Assembly (NCBI GenBank): GCA_020536535.1
Contig: JAHLWZ010000805.1
Span: 62,001 to 126,000, forward strand
Source of the DNA: Pelomyxa schiedti
Taxonomy: Eukaryota > Evosea > Pelobiontida > Pelomyxidae
Reading direction: 5' to 3'
Length of the DNA stretch: 64,000 bases
Shown one piece after another: positions 22,648 to 34,100 of this stretch (positions are counted from its first letter, which is position 1; every line of letters starts with the position of its first letter). A model generated the notes under the pieces. It saw only the letters and a list, made by a program, of their open reading frames with translations, made no database searches and was not told where the DNA came from. The translations under genes were made by a program, and so were the position numbers.

Positions 22648-25600
22648 ATGGCTCTCCGTAGCCACGGTATCCTCGTCGTCATTGCGTTTTCATTCCTCGT
22701 CGCTTGCACATCTTCGCAGTGCTCGCCAACATCGTCAGTCCCCCTCCTCAACGTCATCGCCACCCTCAATCCCGTAATTTCCTCCACGGCCGGCGAAGCC
22801 CTACCCGTCATTGTAGATGGCGGCAGCGCCGAGCCCGATTTCGACATTTCGCGCGTCGATCTGACGCCCGTCGCCGCGTCGGGTTTTCAGCGAAGCGTCA
22901 CGATTTCGTGGTGGTTTTCAAACGACACATCTTCATGTAATAACTCTGGTTCTGATGCATCACCTAATGATGTGGAATTTGCTGGCTCTTTTGGCTATTC
23001 ATCTTCCTGGGTTCTATCTGCTTATTCTTCTCTGCCTCCTGTGGCAGGCCTGGAGGTCACAATGCCTGACTCTGGGGTCATAATCAACACTACTACAGTG
23101 ACTGTCACTGGTTTGCAGCAGACCGGAACTTCCTTCGCTTACTCCCAGGAAACTGCACTCTCTTTTGATGTGGGAGTGGAATGTGACGCGGATTTCATTG
23201 CTGCCGTGGAAATCCATCTCGCATACGCGGCCAGTTACACAGGGGAAACTTCGGCCGCGAGTCCACCTCCTTCAATTGCATCATTCGCAGTAAGATGGCA
23301 GTGTGCTGCACGTGGGTGCCTTGCTTGGTGTGGAGATTGGGTTGAGGATTGCTACGATTACTGTGGCGATCACGGGACTTGCAACCACGATGCTGGCACG
23401 TGCATATGCGACTCTGGCTGGGTGGGACCTTTTTGTGGTTTAGTTCTTGAGACGCCGGAGACCCTCTGCCCAAACGAACTCTTATTCCTCACCTATAACA
23501 TACCGTATGTACCCAAACTCCCAAAATAAGATATCAGTGTGTGTTCCTAACCTCGGGCCTCTGCAGTCCTACCATTGTTGGATACCCGAAAGCACTTGAA
23601 CTGCTGTGGACGGGGCTCAAAGTCCCATCTGATCTGTTCTACACAGAATGGCATTACTTTGTCACTGGGAGTACAGCAACACCTGATCCTTCTGATCCCC
23701 TTATTGAAACCGGATTGGTAGGAAGCGGCTATGTTCTAACCCCATTGCGGCCAGCTATATATAGGCTCATTGTAGCTTCAGATGCTGATACCTCACGAGA
23801 TTACTACATTAAATATTTTGTGGTCAAGACGTGGGAAGAGTGTGGTTTCGCGTTGTGCTCTGACAGTGGGAACAACACTTGCAATAGTGGACAAGGCTGG
23901 GGTACCTGTAAAAGTGGCACTTGTGCCTGTGCGCAAGGAAGGTTTTGGAATGATTGTTCTCGCGGCTGCTCAAAATACAGCACTGTTACTAGTAAATCCG
24001 CGCAAATCCAGAGTGATTTTCCACCCAGTGGACTGATTGAGGATATGCTATATGCAAACTCTGCCAACTGTAATTGGGTTATCGCTCCAGGGGACAACAC
24101 TGATGTCATTGTATTAAACTTCACCTACGTCTGGATAGATCCTGCTGATACACTTTCAGTTTATCTAGTTGGACCAGATGGGGATACTGGGGATTTAATA
24201 ACAACAGTATCAACGCCACTGTTATTGACAGTTTTAAAAAGTTCGGTAATCATTCAATTACGCTCCGATTACGAAGCTGCCAGCCATGGTTTTGTGCTTA
24301 CTTACACTTCCAAAGTCAACCCTTTATTGGATCCCAAAGATTCTGCCATTGTCATCGCTGTTTCAGCTGCAGTTGGAACTATTATCATCCTGAGCATTTC
24401 CATTTCTTTAAGTTGCTATATAATTAAGCAAAGGAAGAAAAAACTGAGAGAGCAACAGAATGCCCCAGCAGAAAGTCTACCAGCAGAAGAAATAAGCCAA
24501 TCTATCCGACGCACTCTCGCCGAGGTTAACAAAGACTTGAAAAAGGTTCACATGGAGGTTGACAGGGTTACATTCAACTTTGGTGTGACTGAGGGAAGTA
24601 CATGCGAGGTCCTGCAGAATTTAAAAGACGAGATCATTCTTAGAAACAATGGTGGACAGCCTGTGCTTTACTGTTTCTATGTTCCCCGTATTGAGCACAA
24701 GTTGGAATTCAACATGTGCCCTGGGAAAGGTCGAATTGATCCCCATCGTGAAATGAAGATAGAGGCAGTTGTCAAGCTTCTCCTCACAACACGCATTGAA
24801 AGTAACATGAAGCTTGAAATAACAAGAGGTGGTGATGGAATTTCTACCCTGTTGCCTTTTAGAATTGAGGGAATGCTGTCATCAAGGCTTGACCCTGATG
24901 AGATCATGCTCAATCACACACCATTGGCTGCTGGTGCTTTTGGGTACCTTAACACCCATTCTACTGTGTGTCTGATTACATTTCACCAGGTCGGTATTCC
25001 AGGGAGTATATAGATCTCAGTTAGTGGCCGCTAAGGTATTAAAGCACCAAGAAGCCTTTTTTGAAAATGGTAGTTCCCTTTACCTGACCTACTGATCAAC
25101 AAATTCCAAAGAATTTGCTGAATTTGACGCCGAATGCACCTTGCTCAAACAGTTAAGACACCCAAACGTTGTAGGTTTTGTTGGAGCTTCTTATGTAACT
25201 GGTAGGATATTGACAATTGGTTTTTTCCCCTAATACTCCAATAGGCAAATTATGTATCTGTACTGAGTTCATGGACATGGGAAGTCTCGAAAAATACCTT
25301 CAAAGTGACCAAGACATCCTTTACGCTTTGATTCTGAAGTTTGCCTTAAATACCGCTGAGGCTATGGCGTACATACACAGCAATAAAATTCTTTACAGTT
25401 TGCTTTGTCGCCATTATCACCTTATCTCACTTTACCAAAGGGGATTTAAAGTGTTCCAATATTTTGTTGGTTTCTGATGATCTAGAAGCAAGTGTGAATT
25501 GCAAGCTCTCAGGTACATTCCAACCCCAATACGGTGGCCTCTCCCTTACAGCTTCTCCCAGACTTCGGAACCTCCAGAAGTGTTGAAGATCCAGGTATTT

Positions 25601-26954
25601 TCCCTTCACTCTTCTTCTGCTTATGTTCTTCTTACCTTTTGCAGATGAAATAATACGAAGAACATCTGGTAAGGGCACAGCAATTTATATGGTAATGGAA
25701 CGCGAAGGTAAATTCACAGTCTAATAACCTCCAACAGGCACCAGAGCTTCTAGGACACCTTCCCTATAACTCCAAGGTTCTCTTCCACATTTTATTTGCC
25801 CACCCAAATCCACTCCATTAAATAAATAATAAATAATAAATACCTCAATCACAAATCAAAGAACATTGCACTCCCACAATTCTCACCCACCACCCAAGGT
25901 TGATGTATTTAGCTTTGGAGTCTGCCTCTGGGAAATGTGGTACCGCACCGAGCCGTGGGAAGAGCTGATGTGCTGGGATGTGCCCAAGACGGTGATGGCC
26001 GGCAACAGGCCCCCGGTGGACGAGGACATACCCCCAGAGTACAGCGCCCTGATGACCCAGTGCTGGGAGCAGAGCGCCGAGTCACGGCCCGACTTCAAGG
26101 CCGTCGCGGCGACGCTGGCGAGCCTGTACCAGGCCGAGAAGGCACAGATGGACGAGCTACGCATGCAGCAGCAGAAGGAAGACAGGAAGAACAGGAAGAA
26201 GAACAAGAAGAAGCACCACAAACACGGCAAGGACAAGGACAAAAAGAAGGGGAAGGAGGAGAAACACAAGAAGGGCAAGGCGAAAAAAGGCTCTGATTCG
26301 GATGATGATGATGATGATGAAGCAGAGGCACACACGGGGCCCACTGCAAGCTCAAGCAAGGCTGACTTGAAAAATGCAGGGGAAGGTACTCCAGTGAGTG
26401 ATGGTGAGGAAAACAGCAGTAGAAGAAGGAAGACAAGGAAAGGAAAGGATAAGAGCGATGCTGAAAGTGGGGCCGGGTCCGCAGAGGAGAAGGCAAGAGG
26501 AGGCAGTGAGAGTGGCAAAAGTAGGAACAGCTCAGGAAACAGCAAGCACCACCATCGCAGAAAGAAGGCCAGGACAAGAAGTGACTTGAGAATTGTCAGG
26601 GTGCCAAGTAAAGTAGACTTGGCTGGGCACAAGAAAAGTGCCAGCAAACTTGACCTCAATCTAGACACTTCTAGCTTCTTGAGGACTGCAAGTAGAACTG
26701 GCAATGAAGGAGAAGGAGGCATTCACAAGAGCTCAAGTAAATTGGAAATTGCAGATCTGATCCAAAAGACTCCTGAGATAGTGTCCTCTTTCATTGGGTT
26801 GAAGAAGAGCTCAAGCAAGCCAGACCTATCATCCACACCTGTTTTGGAGGACAATACAACCGGTGCATCTGCAAAGAAGGGAAATCGAAGGTTTCAGCAC
26901 AGAGCCGCACTATCAAACACAGTGGAAATGAGCACGCTCAAACACTACGAGTAA
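22648..26954 (+). CDS. Receptor-type TKL protein kinase, paralogue 2, with SKxDL-repeat tail
   Basis: Tandem paralogue of the preceding gene with the same architecture. It has a signal peptide (ILVVIAFSFLVACTSSQC), a beta-rich N-terminus, an EGF-like unit (CGDHGTCNHDAGTCICDSGW), a second unit (CKSGTCACAQGRFWNDC), a CUB-like segment, and a membrane helix near 24340-24420 (IVIAVSAAVGTIIILSISIS). The MSP/ASH-like cytosolic domain comes next, then the kinase. Splicing yields GAFGSVFQGVYRSQLVAAKVLK, RDLKCSNILLVSDD, DFGTSRSVEDPDE, GTAIYMAPELL, VDVFSFGVCLWEM and RPDF. The tail (about 26140-26950) is highly basic, first Lys-rich, then acidic, then with repeated S-S/A-S-K-x-D/E-L motifs. Codon use in the last exon is GC-rich at its start. 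Stop TAA at 26954 lies 118 bp from the convergent RING gene. The two genes diverge enough that the duplication is not recent. Confidence 0.85.
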
Positions 26955-27072
26955 TCTCGATCGAGTTCTATTGTCAATGTTGTAAATTTTTTTTTCAAAA
27001 AACCTGTTAAACTTTTATCTGAGACAGAAACTGTACTTTTTTTTGTGCTTTGTAGTTGGGTGCAAATAAAGG

Positions 27073-28995
27073 CTAATGTTTGGAGGGTGTGCCTCCAAGT
27101 CGAAGGTTCTTGGTGAATTTTCCAAGTCCCCCAACAAAACCAGCCCCATAAGGCCTCTTCCCTGTTATTTCATTTGTCTTCCAGTGTTAGTGGTTACTAA
27201 AGGAATATGTCTGTTATACCTGTGCGTTAATGCTGACTTGATAGAGTGTGTTATTGTATTTGTAAGTACAAATGTAAACTGGAAAATAAACAAGAACAGC
27301 TCTGACGTCATCAAAGGAAGTTACCCAGTCGAACTGGAGGAAGCACTTCAACACCACAGAAATATACATTAAGGGAAAATACCTCTTTGGATGAGTCATC
27401 TATCAAACGTTTGCACTGATCTATTAGAACAGCTTTTGTAAATGGCTGGCATTTCTGCTGCCACGCCTCATCACAGGTCACACCCACTTCAGCTAATTGC
27501 ATAGGCGGGTCCCCCTAAGGTGTTGAGTAGGGTTACATGGAAGAGGATGGAAAACCCGGGTGAAGTAGTAGTTTTTTGGGTCTGTTGTTCCTAGGCTACA
27601 AATTAATAATGCATCCCCTTCAGCTTTATCAGAGCTTGGAAAGGTAGATGGGGAGCTTTGTTGATGGTCAGAAGGAATGACCTTCCAGCGAGTTGTTGTA
27701 TGTGCACTTGCGTGAGTATTTGTGGCTGGATTTTCGTATGATTTGGTTCCTAGAACCCATTCTAGTACACAATTGTGCAATGGCTGTGAAAATGGTAAAA
27801 AAAATTGAAAGAGGATAGCTACTACATGGGCAACATGTTCTAAAGAAAAGTTCCAGTTTCGGAAATGTTTGTCAAAGTGTGCCCTGATATCTGGAAGGGC
27901 ATGTGCACAAGAGTATATATTATAACACTAATAGGATTAAGTTACATCCTAGAAAAAGAGTCATACAACAACGGAGAGAGACGAGTGTTGTGGAGTCATG
28001 TTCTCAGATGAACCAATCATGTAGCTGAATTTAACAAATGCATTGCAGCTGGAGATGTTGAGGTTTGGATAACCTTACTATCTAAGAACCTAAATACCCA
28101 ATACGGGACAAGAACTGCAGACTAGGCGAGTTAGGACCGAAATATGAGAGGCTAAAGGTACCTGTTCCTCTATGGATACTTTTTGTGTCAGACTGTATTG
28201 AAAATAAGAATTATAAAAGGAAATGTGCACTTGAGGTTTACTCAGAAGGAGTCATCCATAGAGTTTTCAGCCAGTTAAAGATAATATTTGCTGGAGGAGT
28301 TGGCCGAGAGCAGGGAGGCAAGAACTGAATTGGTAAGTGCTTGTTGTTGCTGTGAATTCACTCACGAGAACAGGGGTCTTTTGAAGGGGAATATGAGAGC
28401 AGAATGAGTTTGTATCTGTAGTGTCACTTTCCCACCACTGAGCCCCAGAGGATACAGGCCCTCGGCCTCGTAATACTGGTGGAGGATACAAACGTAACTA
28501 GAGCCTTGAATTAGATGTGGAAAGGATTCGAGGTTTACCGGGTCCAGAATAACAGGTAATGGAGGATATGGAACAGGAATTTTCGAAAACGGGGTGGGTA
28601 AATCTTTTGCAGATTCATAATACGGCCCATTTATCTTACAACCACGCTCTTTTTTTTGTATGTTGTTAGGTGTCAGATAAAAACGAGTATTCGAGTCTAA
28701 ACACGGTGGGGACAAACGCATTTCTTCCAAAGTGGGTCTTTTCCTGAAGGGAACAACAGACCAGCACACACTGCACGTAATACCAGTTGCATTAAAGTTT
28801 TCTGTAGCAAGTGTCAAAAAACTAGCCTTCCTTCGCTTTGGGAGAGGCAGGCAGACCAAAAGATGTCAAACAGTCCATGCAAAAAGTGTGCCCGCATCCG
28901 GGCAACACCCTGGGATTTTTAAACGGGCACTCGCACAGGTTGCATATTCCATCCACCGTTCGTAATCCCTCCACCGTCTTTCCAGTGCTATGCAT
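27073..28995 (-). CDS. RING-finger protein with C-terminal NxQ..KRPYG domain
   Basis: The start is ATG 28995 (MHSTGKTVEGL). The RING is split by an intron: CNLCECPF, GCGHTFCMDC, then, spliced in frame, LTSFENFNATGITCSVC. That is a complete C3HC4 pattern, so an E3 ubiquitin ligase activity is expected. Several exons of unfamiliar sequence follow (LSPPCLDSNTRFYL, ILDPVNLESFPHL, RWKVIPSDHQQSSPS). The C-terminus reads VLVYFPVYICTYKYNNTLYQ, VSINAQ, then KRPYGAGFVGGLGKFTKN and a stop at 27073. This resembles the Y-x-PVY-x-x-x-Y-x-Y ... NGQTG ... RPY segment of a family shared by bacterial and protist zinc-ribbon proteins, from memory. Exon joins in 27300-28400 are incomplete. The substrate is unknown. 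Confidence 0.6.
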
Positions 28996-29126
28996 CCCCT
29001 GTCGTTTCCACGCACCCCACCACAAACCAGTTTTTTTGTGAAATTATGAGCAAAAATGAAAACCTCGAAGTGCCCCGTGACAAGGCAGGGGTTTTACTTT
29101 TTTTTTCTTTTTTTTTTTGATGCGTG

Positions 29127-31030
29127 TCAACTTATGGTTTCAAGTTCTATGGACTCCTTGGTTTGCTCTTCTTCTGCTTGTTTGCTTTTTTCTGTTATGT
29201 TGACATAGTCCTCCAATCCTTGCTTGGCCAATTTTGATGCTTTTTCTGCAATGGCATCCCACTTGATGAGGAAAAGCCTTGTCAAGAAGGACAGCCACTG
29301 GCAAAAAACGCCAGCGGCCAGGCCAACGAACACACTGTCTATTCCAAATTCCACAACAAATGCCAGAACGCAGGCCAATGGAATTCCAATAACATAGAAG
29401 CATATAACGTTGCATGCGGCACCGTAGAGCTGAAGTCCGCAACCCCGCAAAGTGCCTCCAATAAACACTTGCATACCGTCGAAAAGTTCCAGCAATATCA
29501 TAAACGGAAAGGATGCGATAATAGCTTTCTCAACGAGGTCCTCTCGAATATTTGAGCTACTGATAGAGCTTTGGCTCCCAGTGATGTTGTCTCCCATTGT
29601 GAAAAGTGCAGCAAGTTGATAGCGAAGGAAAAATGCCGTTGCTAATTCAATAGCAGTGCACGAGTATGACAGGACTTGTATTCAAGGAGTAAGAAAAGAG
29701 TAAAGATATATTAAGTCATACCCAGAAGGAAACGAGAGACGAATTTTGCCAGAATCGGCTTTTGTGCGCCGAGATTGTTTCCAACACATATGCCACTTAC
29801 AACACCCACACTCATTGGTACGGTCCACATAAGAGTCAAAATGTTGTATAAAACTGTATAAACAGAGAGTTCCACAACCCCAAGCAAACCAGCGATAACA
29901 GCAAGTATCTACCAATGATGAGGAAGGGAGTGAAATATTTGATAACTGAGATACTTCGTATCCCCACCAACTCGCACATATCATGAGGTATCCAGGAATG
30001 GCCAATCTCATAACTTCTTTCCATTCTGAAAAAAAAAGTTCCCTCAATGTGTTTCTTTCAAGTGCAATCACATCGACCCGGGCTCTTGTCAACAGAGTAA
30101 AAATAAGAAGGAAGATCAGGTTGATTCCATATGATACAGATAACGCCATAGGGATTCCAACAAAGCCCAAATCCAACACCCGTGGTGATGTGAATAGCCA
30201 ATCCATAAGCACTGTGCTGCCAAGAGCGATGAAGGTTGCACACATTGGAACAACAGCGTGACCTGTAGCAAACAGCACTCTACGCAGTGCTTCACTCCAA
30301 AACATTGGTAAACCACCAGCAAGGAATATCCTCGTGAAAGTGGTACAGTGTTCACAAACGGCCGGGTCAATTCCACAAAGGGCAAGGATTTTGCCTGAGA
30401 ATATCCACAAGGGAGATATGAGAGCCATGTAGAGAGACATCAATACAATCCCCTTTAGCATAATCAGGAATACCTGAATGGCAATGAAGTCGTGAGCTGA
30501 CCCCTCTCTAGCTTGCTGCAAGCTAGAGATTCAGCAATACATTTTTGAACACTGTTATTGTAGTATGTATTGAACATGAAAAAATGCTAATGCTCCAACC
30601 AACCCGTTTCGAATTTTTTGCGCCGTGAGCTTGAGAACAAAGAGTGTCCATTGCAGTTGCAATTCCAAAAGCACCAGCCACACCAGTCACATTGACAACC
30701 ATTTGGCCAAGCCCAATTCCCCCAAAGCAGTATCCCCCAATGTCCCAACAAAAATCTGACTCACATTAAGTTCTAGAGGTCCAAAAAAAAAAAAAAAAAA
30801 AAAAAGCCGGCACCACACACCATATTTACAGTCGATACACCGAACGTAACGAGATTAGTAATCACGATCGGCACCCACAATCTAAACGCGCGCAACACTT
30901 CCCCCTTGGCACCAGCCGGAAGAGCCGGCATCTGCACCAAACGCCACACACGTTCTGTTTTGTACAGAGATACGAGTTCTTCTGTTTTCTGAGAGACTGT
31001 CTGTTCCAATCTCCAAGTGCCCTGGTCCAT
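29127..31030 (-). CDS. MATE-family multidrug/toxin efflux transporter
   Basis: Eukaryotic-type MATE (SLC47/DTX-like) H+- or Na+-coupled exporter of organic cations and xenobiotics, probably at the plasma membrane or vacuole. Conserved blocks appear in order: VLRAFRLWVPIVITNLVTFG (first helix), IFVGTLGD, GLGQMVVNVTGVAGAFGIAT with the signature MDTLCSQAHGAKN, then GLPMFWSEALRRVLFATGHA, LAIPGYLMICASWWGYE, GLLGVVELSVYTVLYNILTL, VVSGICVGNNLGAQKP, MQVFIGGTLRGCGLQLYGA, and the last helices. The tail is acidic and ends SIELETIS. I take ATG 31030; an internal ATG at 30931 is nearly as good. A 21-base A run in an intron (about 30782-30802) lies behind the first helix. The head is divergent from the debranching-enzyme gene, with 164 bp between starts. 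Confidence 0.88.
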
Positions 31031-31194
31031 CCAGTCGCAGTTGTGGATGGGAGCACCACAACATCACATGGGGGAATCATTGCTAAGGAGGAGTTGATCT
31101 TTGGTCAAGGTCCCAGTCCGAAACTCAGTGATCTTGTTGGCTCTGCGATTGTGCATTTTCGAAAAAAACAAACCAAAAAAACAAAGCCGAAGCA

Positions 31195-34100
31195 ATGTAC
31201 ACCAGGGCAGTGCGGGTCGTGGATCTGGAGACATGTGACGGTGTTGGCTTCCACGTGGGTGCGGATACGGATCTGGCGTTTTTACTGTTCAAGCCGGTGT
31301 CTTTCTTGTCGCGGCATATTTCCGGAAATGCTAAGATCTCCACGGCTGCACTGCTCACACGACATCACCCTATATTGTTTACGAACTACGCTCCTAAGGA
31401 CGCTTCGTTGCGGTCATCGTCTTCGTTGGGATCTCCTTCTTCCAGAGCATTCAGAGCCTTGAAGTGGTGCGAACCTGGCTCGGGGTACCAGTGTTGCCCA
31501 TTTTATGCGGAGTTGCGAGCTGATAGGCCTGGATTCTTCGAGTTTCGCGTTGTTTGCTCTTGTGAGTGCCCGTCAGAGGAACTGCTTAATGGGAGTGGAG
31601 TGGTGCTCTCCCGATTCTTTTTACATGTTGACGACGTAGCACCCGCACTGACTCTTTCGTCACTACCGGCTATTACTCCACCGCTCCTTGCCCCCAGAAG
31701 TAGTTCTGCAACACAACGAAGTTCTTCAAATGGATGCCCACTTGCAGGAATGTCTGTGCAAACACTTATAGTCAAGTGCCTTGGCATCCTGAGTTCCTGG
31801 CCACAGCATTTCAGAACTGCAGCTGCATGTGGCTACACTGCTGTACATTTCACCCCAATTCAGGTGAATTCCTTCTTTAATTTCTATCCCTGTAACAGCT
31901 TGACAATAGCCCCGTGGCAGCTCTGACTCTTCCTACTGCATTTGCGACCAGCTGGGCATTGAGCCACGACTGTTTGAAGTACCCACTTCTGCAGAGGAAC
32001 GATTTCAGGAAGTCGAGAAAATGTTGACAAAAGCAAGAGAGGAGTACAACCTCGTGCCTCTGGTCGATGTCTTATTAAGCCATACGGCAGAAAACACTCT
32101 GTGGTTATCTGATCACCCTGACGCTGGCTTTTCCTTGAACTCTGCCCCTCATCTCAAGGTTGCCTTCTTTGCTTTCAGAGGGATGACTAAACGTATGCAG
32201 AAAGCGTTTGTACTTGACACTGCCCTCAAGCAGTTTACACACAACATCAAATCTGGTGTTCATGGTAGTATTGATATTAAAGTACCAGCAGACATTGACA
32301 ATCTCATTGCACTTTTTGTTAGCCATTATCTACCAAAAATCCGTAAGCTCCCTTTTAACTTTGACAATTTACATTTTCCAGGGCTTTGGGAATTCTATGT
32401 TTTAAATGCCAGGTTGGAAGTGGAAAATTTTTCCAAACTACATAGTCTAAACCATTTTTGTCATCCTCCTTCATCCCATTCAATTGGGGAAAAAACCCTT
32501 CAAGAGATACAAGGTCTCATTGTTCAGGTAACTGCTCTCTGATATTTTCCCTTTTATAACTCTCATTAGCACCCGGGAAATGGTCGCTTCATGAGACATA
32601 TTTCAAATGTTGAGGAAGCTATTAAAATTTGCCTCTCTGTTGAGGAATATGAAGAAGTTCTAAGCAAGCTCAACCTAGCATTGTACAGAGTCCTTTCTTA
32701 ATCATACACTTACTTTGATCCATAGCTATCAAGAGTATGACTCTGACATTAAAGAAGCCATGAACAACTTACGAAACCGTCTGGCTTATGACCACTTTGA
32801 TCCAAATGGTTTTGTTGTTACCCACCCATACAATACAAAATGACAAAAAAAAAAGGTCCACATCATTCAAACTTTCCCGTGATTCCACGGTATTTCAAGT
32901 TGATGTCTCCCACATCTCCATTTGACGTTAATCTTGTGGGTGATTTATCGGGTGTGATTGCACTTGCCCACCATGGTTTGTACTTCCAGCAAAAAAATCC
33001 AAATTACTGAGCATTTTCCTTCCAGGCTGGGTTATGAATGGTGAACTTATTTTTGGCACTAATGATTAATGAAGCTCACAACATCTAGATGATCCTGCTG
33101 TGGACTTTGCTGGTCCTCATCGAAAATGTTATTTGCACAGGCAAGTCAACGTGTGGGAGGTTTCTGACTCCAAATTTGGTTAAACAAGAATGATTAAAAA
33201 AAAGGATACAATCAAACTGCGTTATGGTGACTTCAACCCCCATGACAGCCAGCCACCATGGCTTTGGGATCATATGGCCAAGTGATGAACAAACTTCAAT
33301 AAAGATAACTGATAAACGTGCAGATATGTTACAGAAATGGCACAACTTTTCTCTGGATTTCGCATTGACAACTGCCACAGCGTGCCACTAGAGGTTCTGC
33401 GGTTCTTGATTGCTCGTGCAAGGTCAGTGAGGCCAGATTTGATCATTCTTGCGGAACTGTTTTCTACATCTCCCGAGGCTTTCCAGGCGTAAGTTTCAGG
33501 CACCAAAATGTCCGTCTCAAATCTATCAGCTATACAGGATCAATTGGTATTCATGGAATCCTGAAAGAAGGGACCCATTACCAATTACCAACTGCCATGT
33601 CTCATCTGTTGTTTGAAAGTGGAGGAGCACTCCTTGGTTTTGAAACAAATCACCTAATATATTCTCTAACGGTTTTGCAGGCCCGATGGGACAGCCACAA
33701 GAAAACTTTGGACCCAACCCCGCAAAACCCTATCCTGTTAAAGGTATGTTCTCTTAACTTTACTCCATTGACACATCATATAATAGGATGGGTCTTTGAC
33801 CTTACACATGACAATCCACCTGTATATCCTTCGACAAATTGTACAGTTTCACCCAGCCACTTTCAATCTTATCTAATCGTTACAGGTCTCGCTTTGGCTG
33901 CGGCTGTTTGCATGAGCAACAGTGTTACAGGTCTGAGTGCATGACGTATGACTATTCTTATCTTCCTTCAAAGGCTCTACAAGAGGATTTGATGAACTGT
34001 TTCCTTTCCATGTGAATGTTGTCACAGAGAAAAGACTCTATGCAATGTATGATTGGGATTTGAGTTCCACAGAGTGGCCAGGAATAACTTTAGCCAAAAC

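Noticed and set aside
30781-30803. 21-base A run as a genomic or processed poly(A) tail (retrocopy)
   Set aside because: It lies in a MATE intron on the coding strand as a T run next to an acceptor, like other T-rich acceptors in the window.
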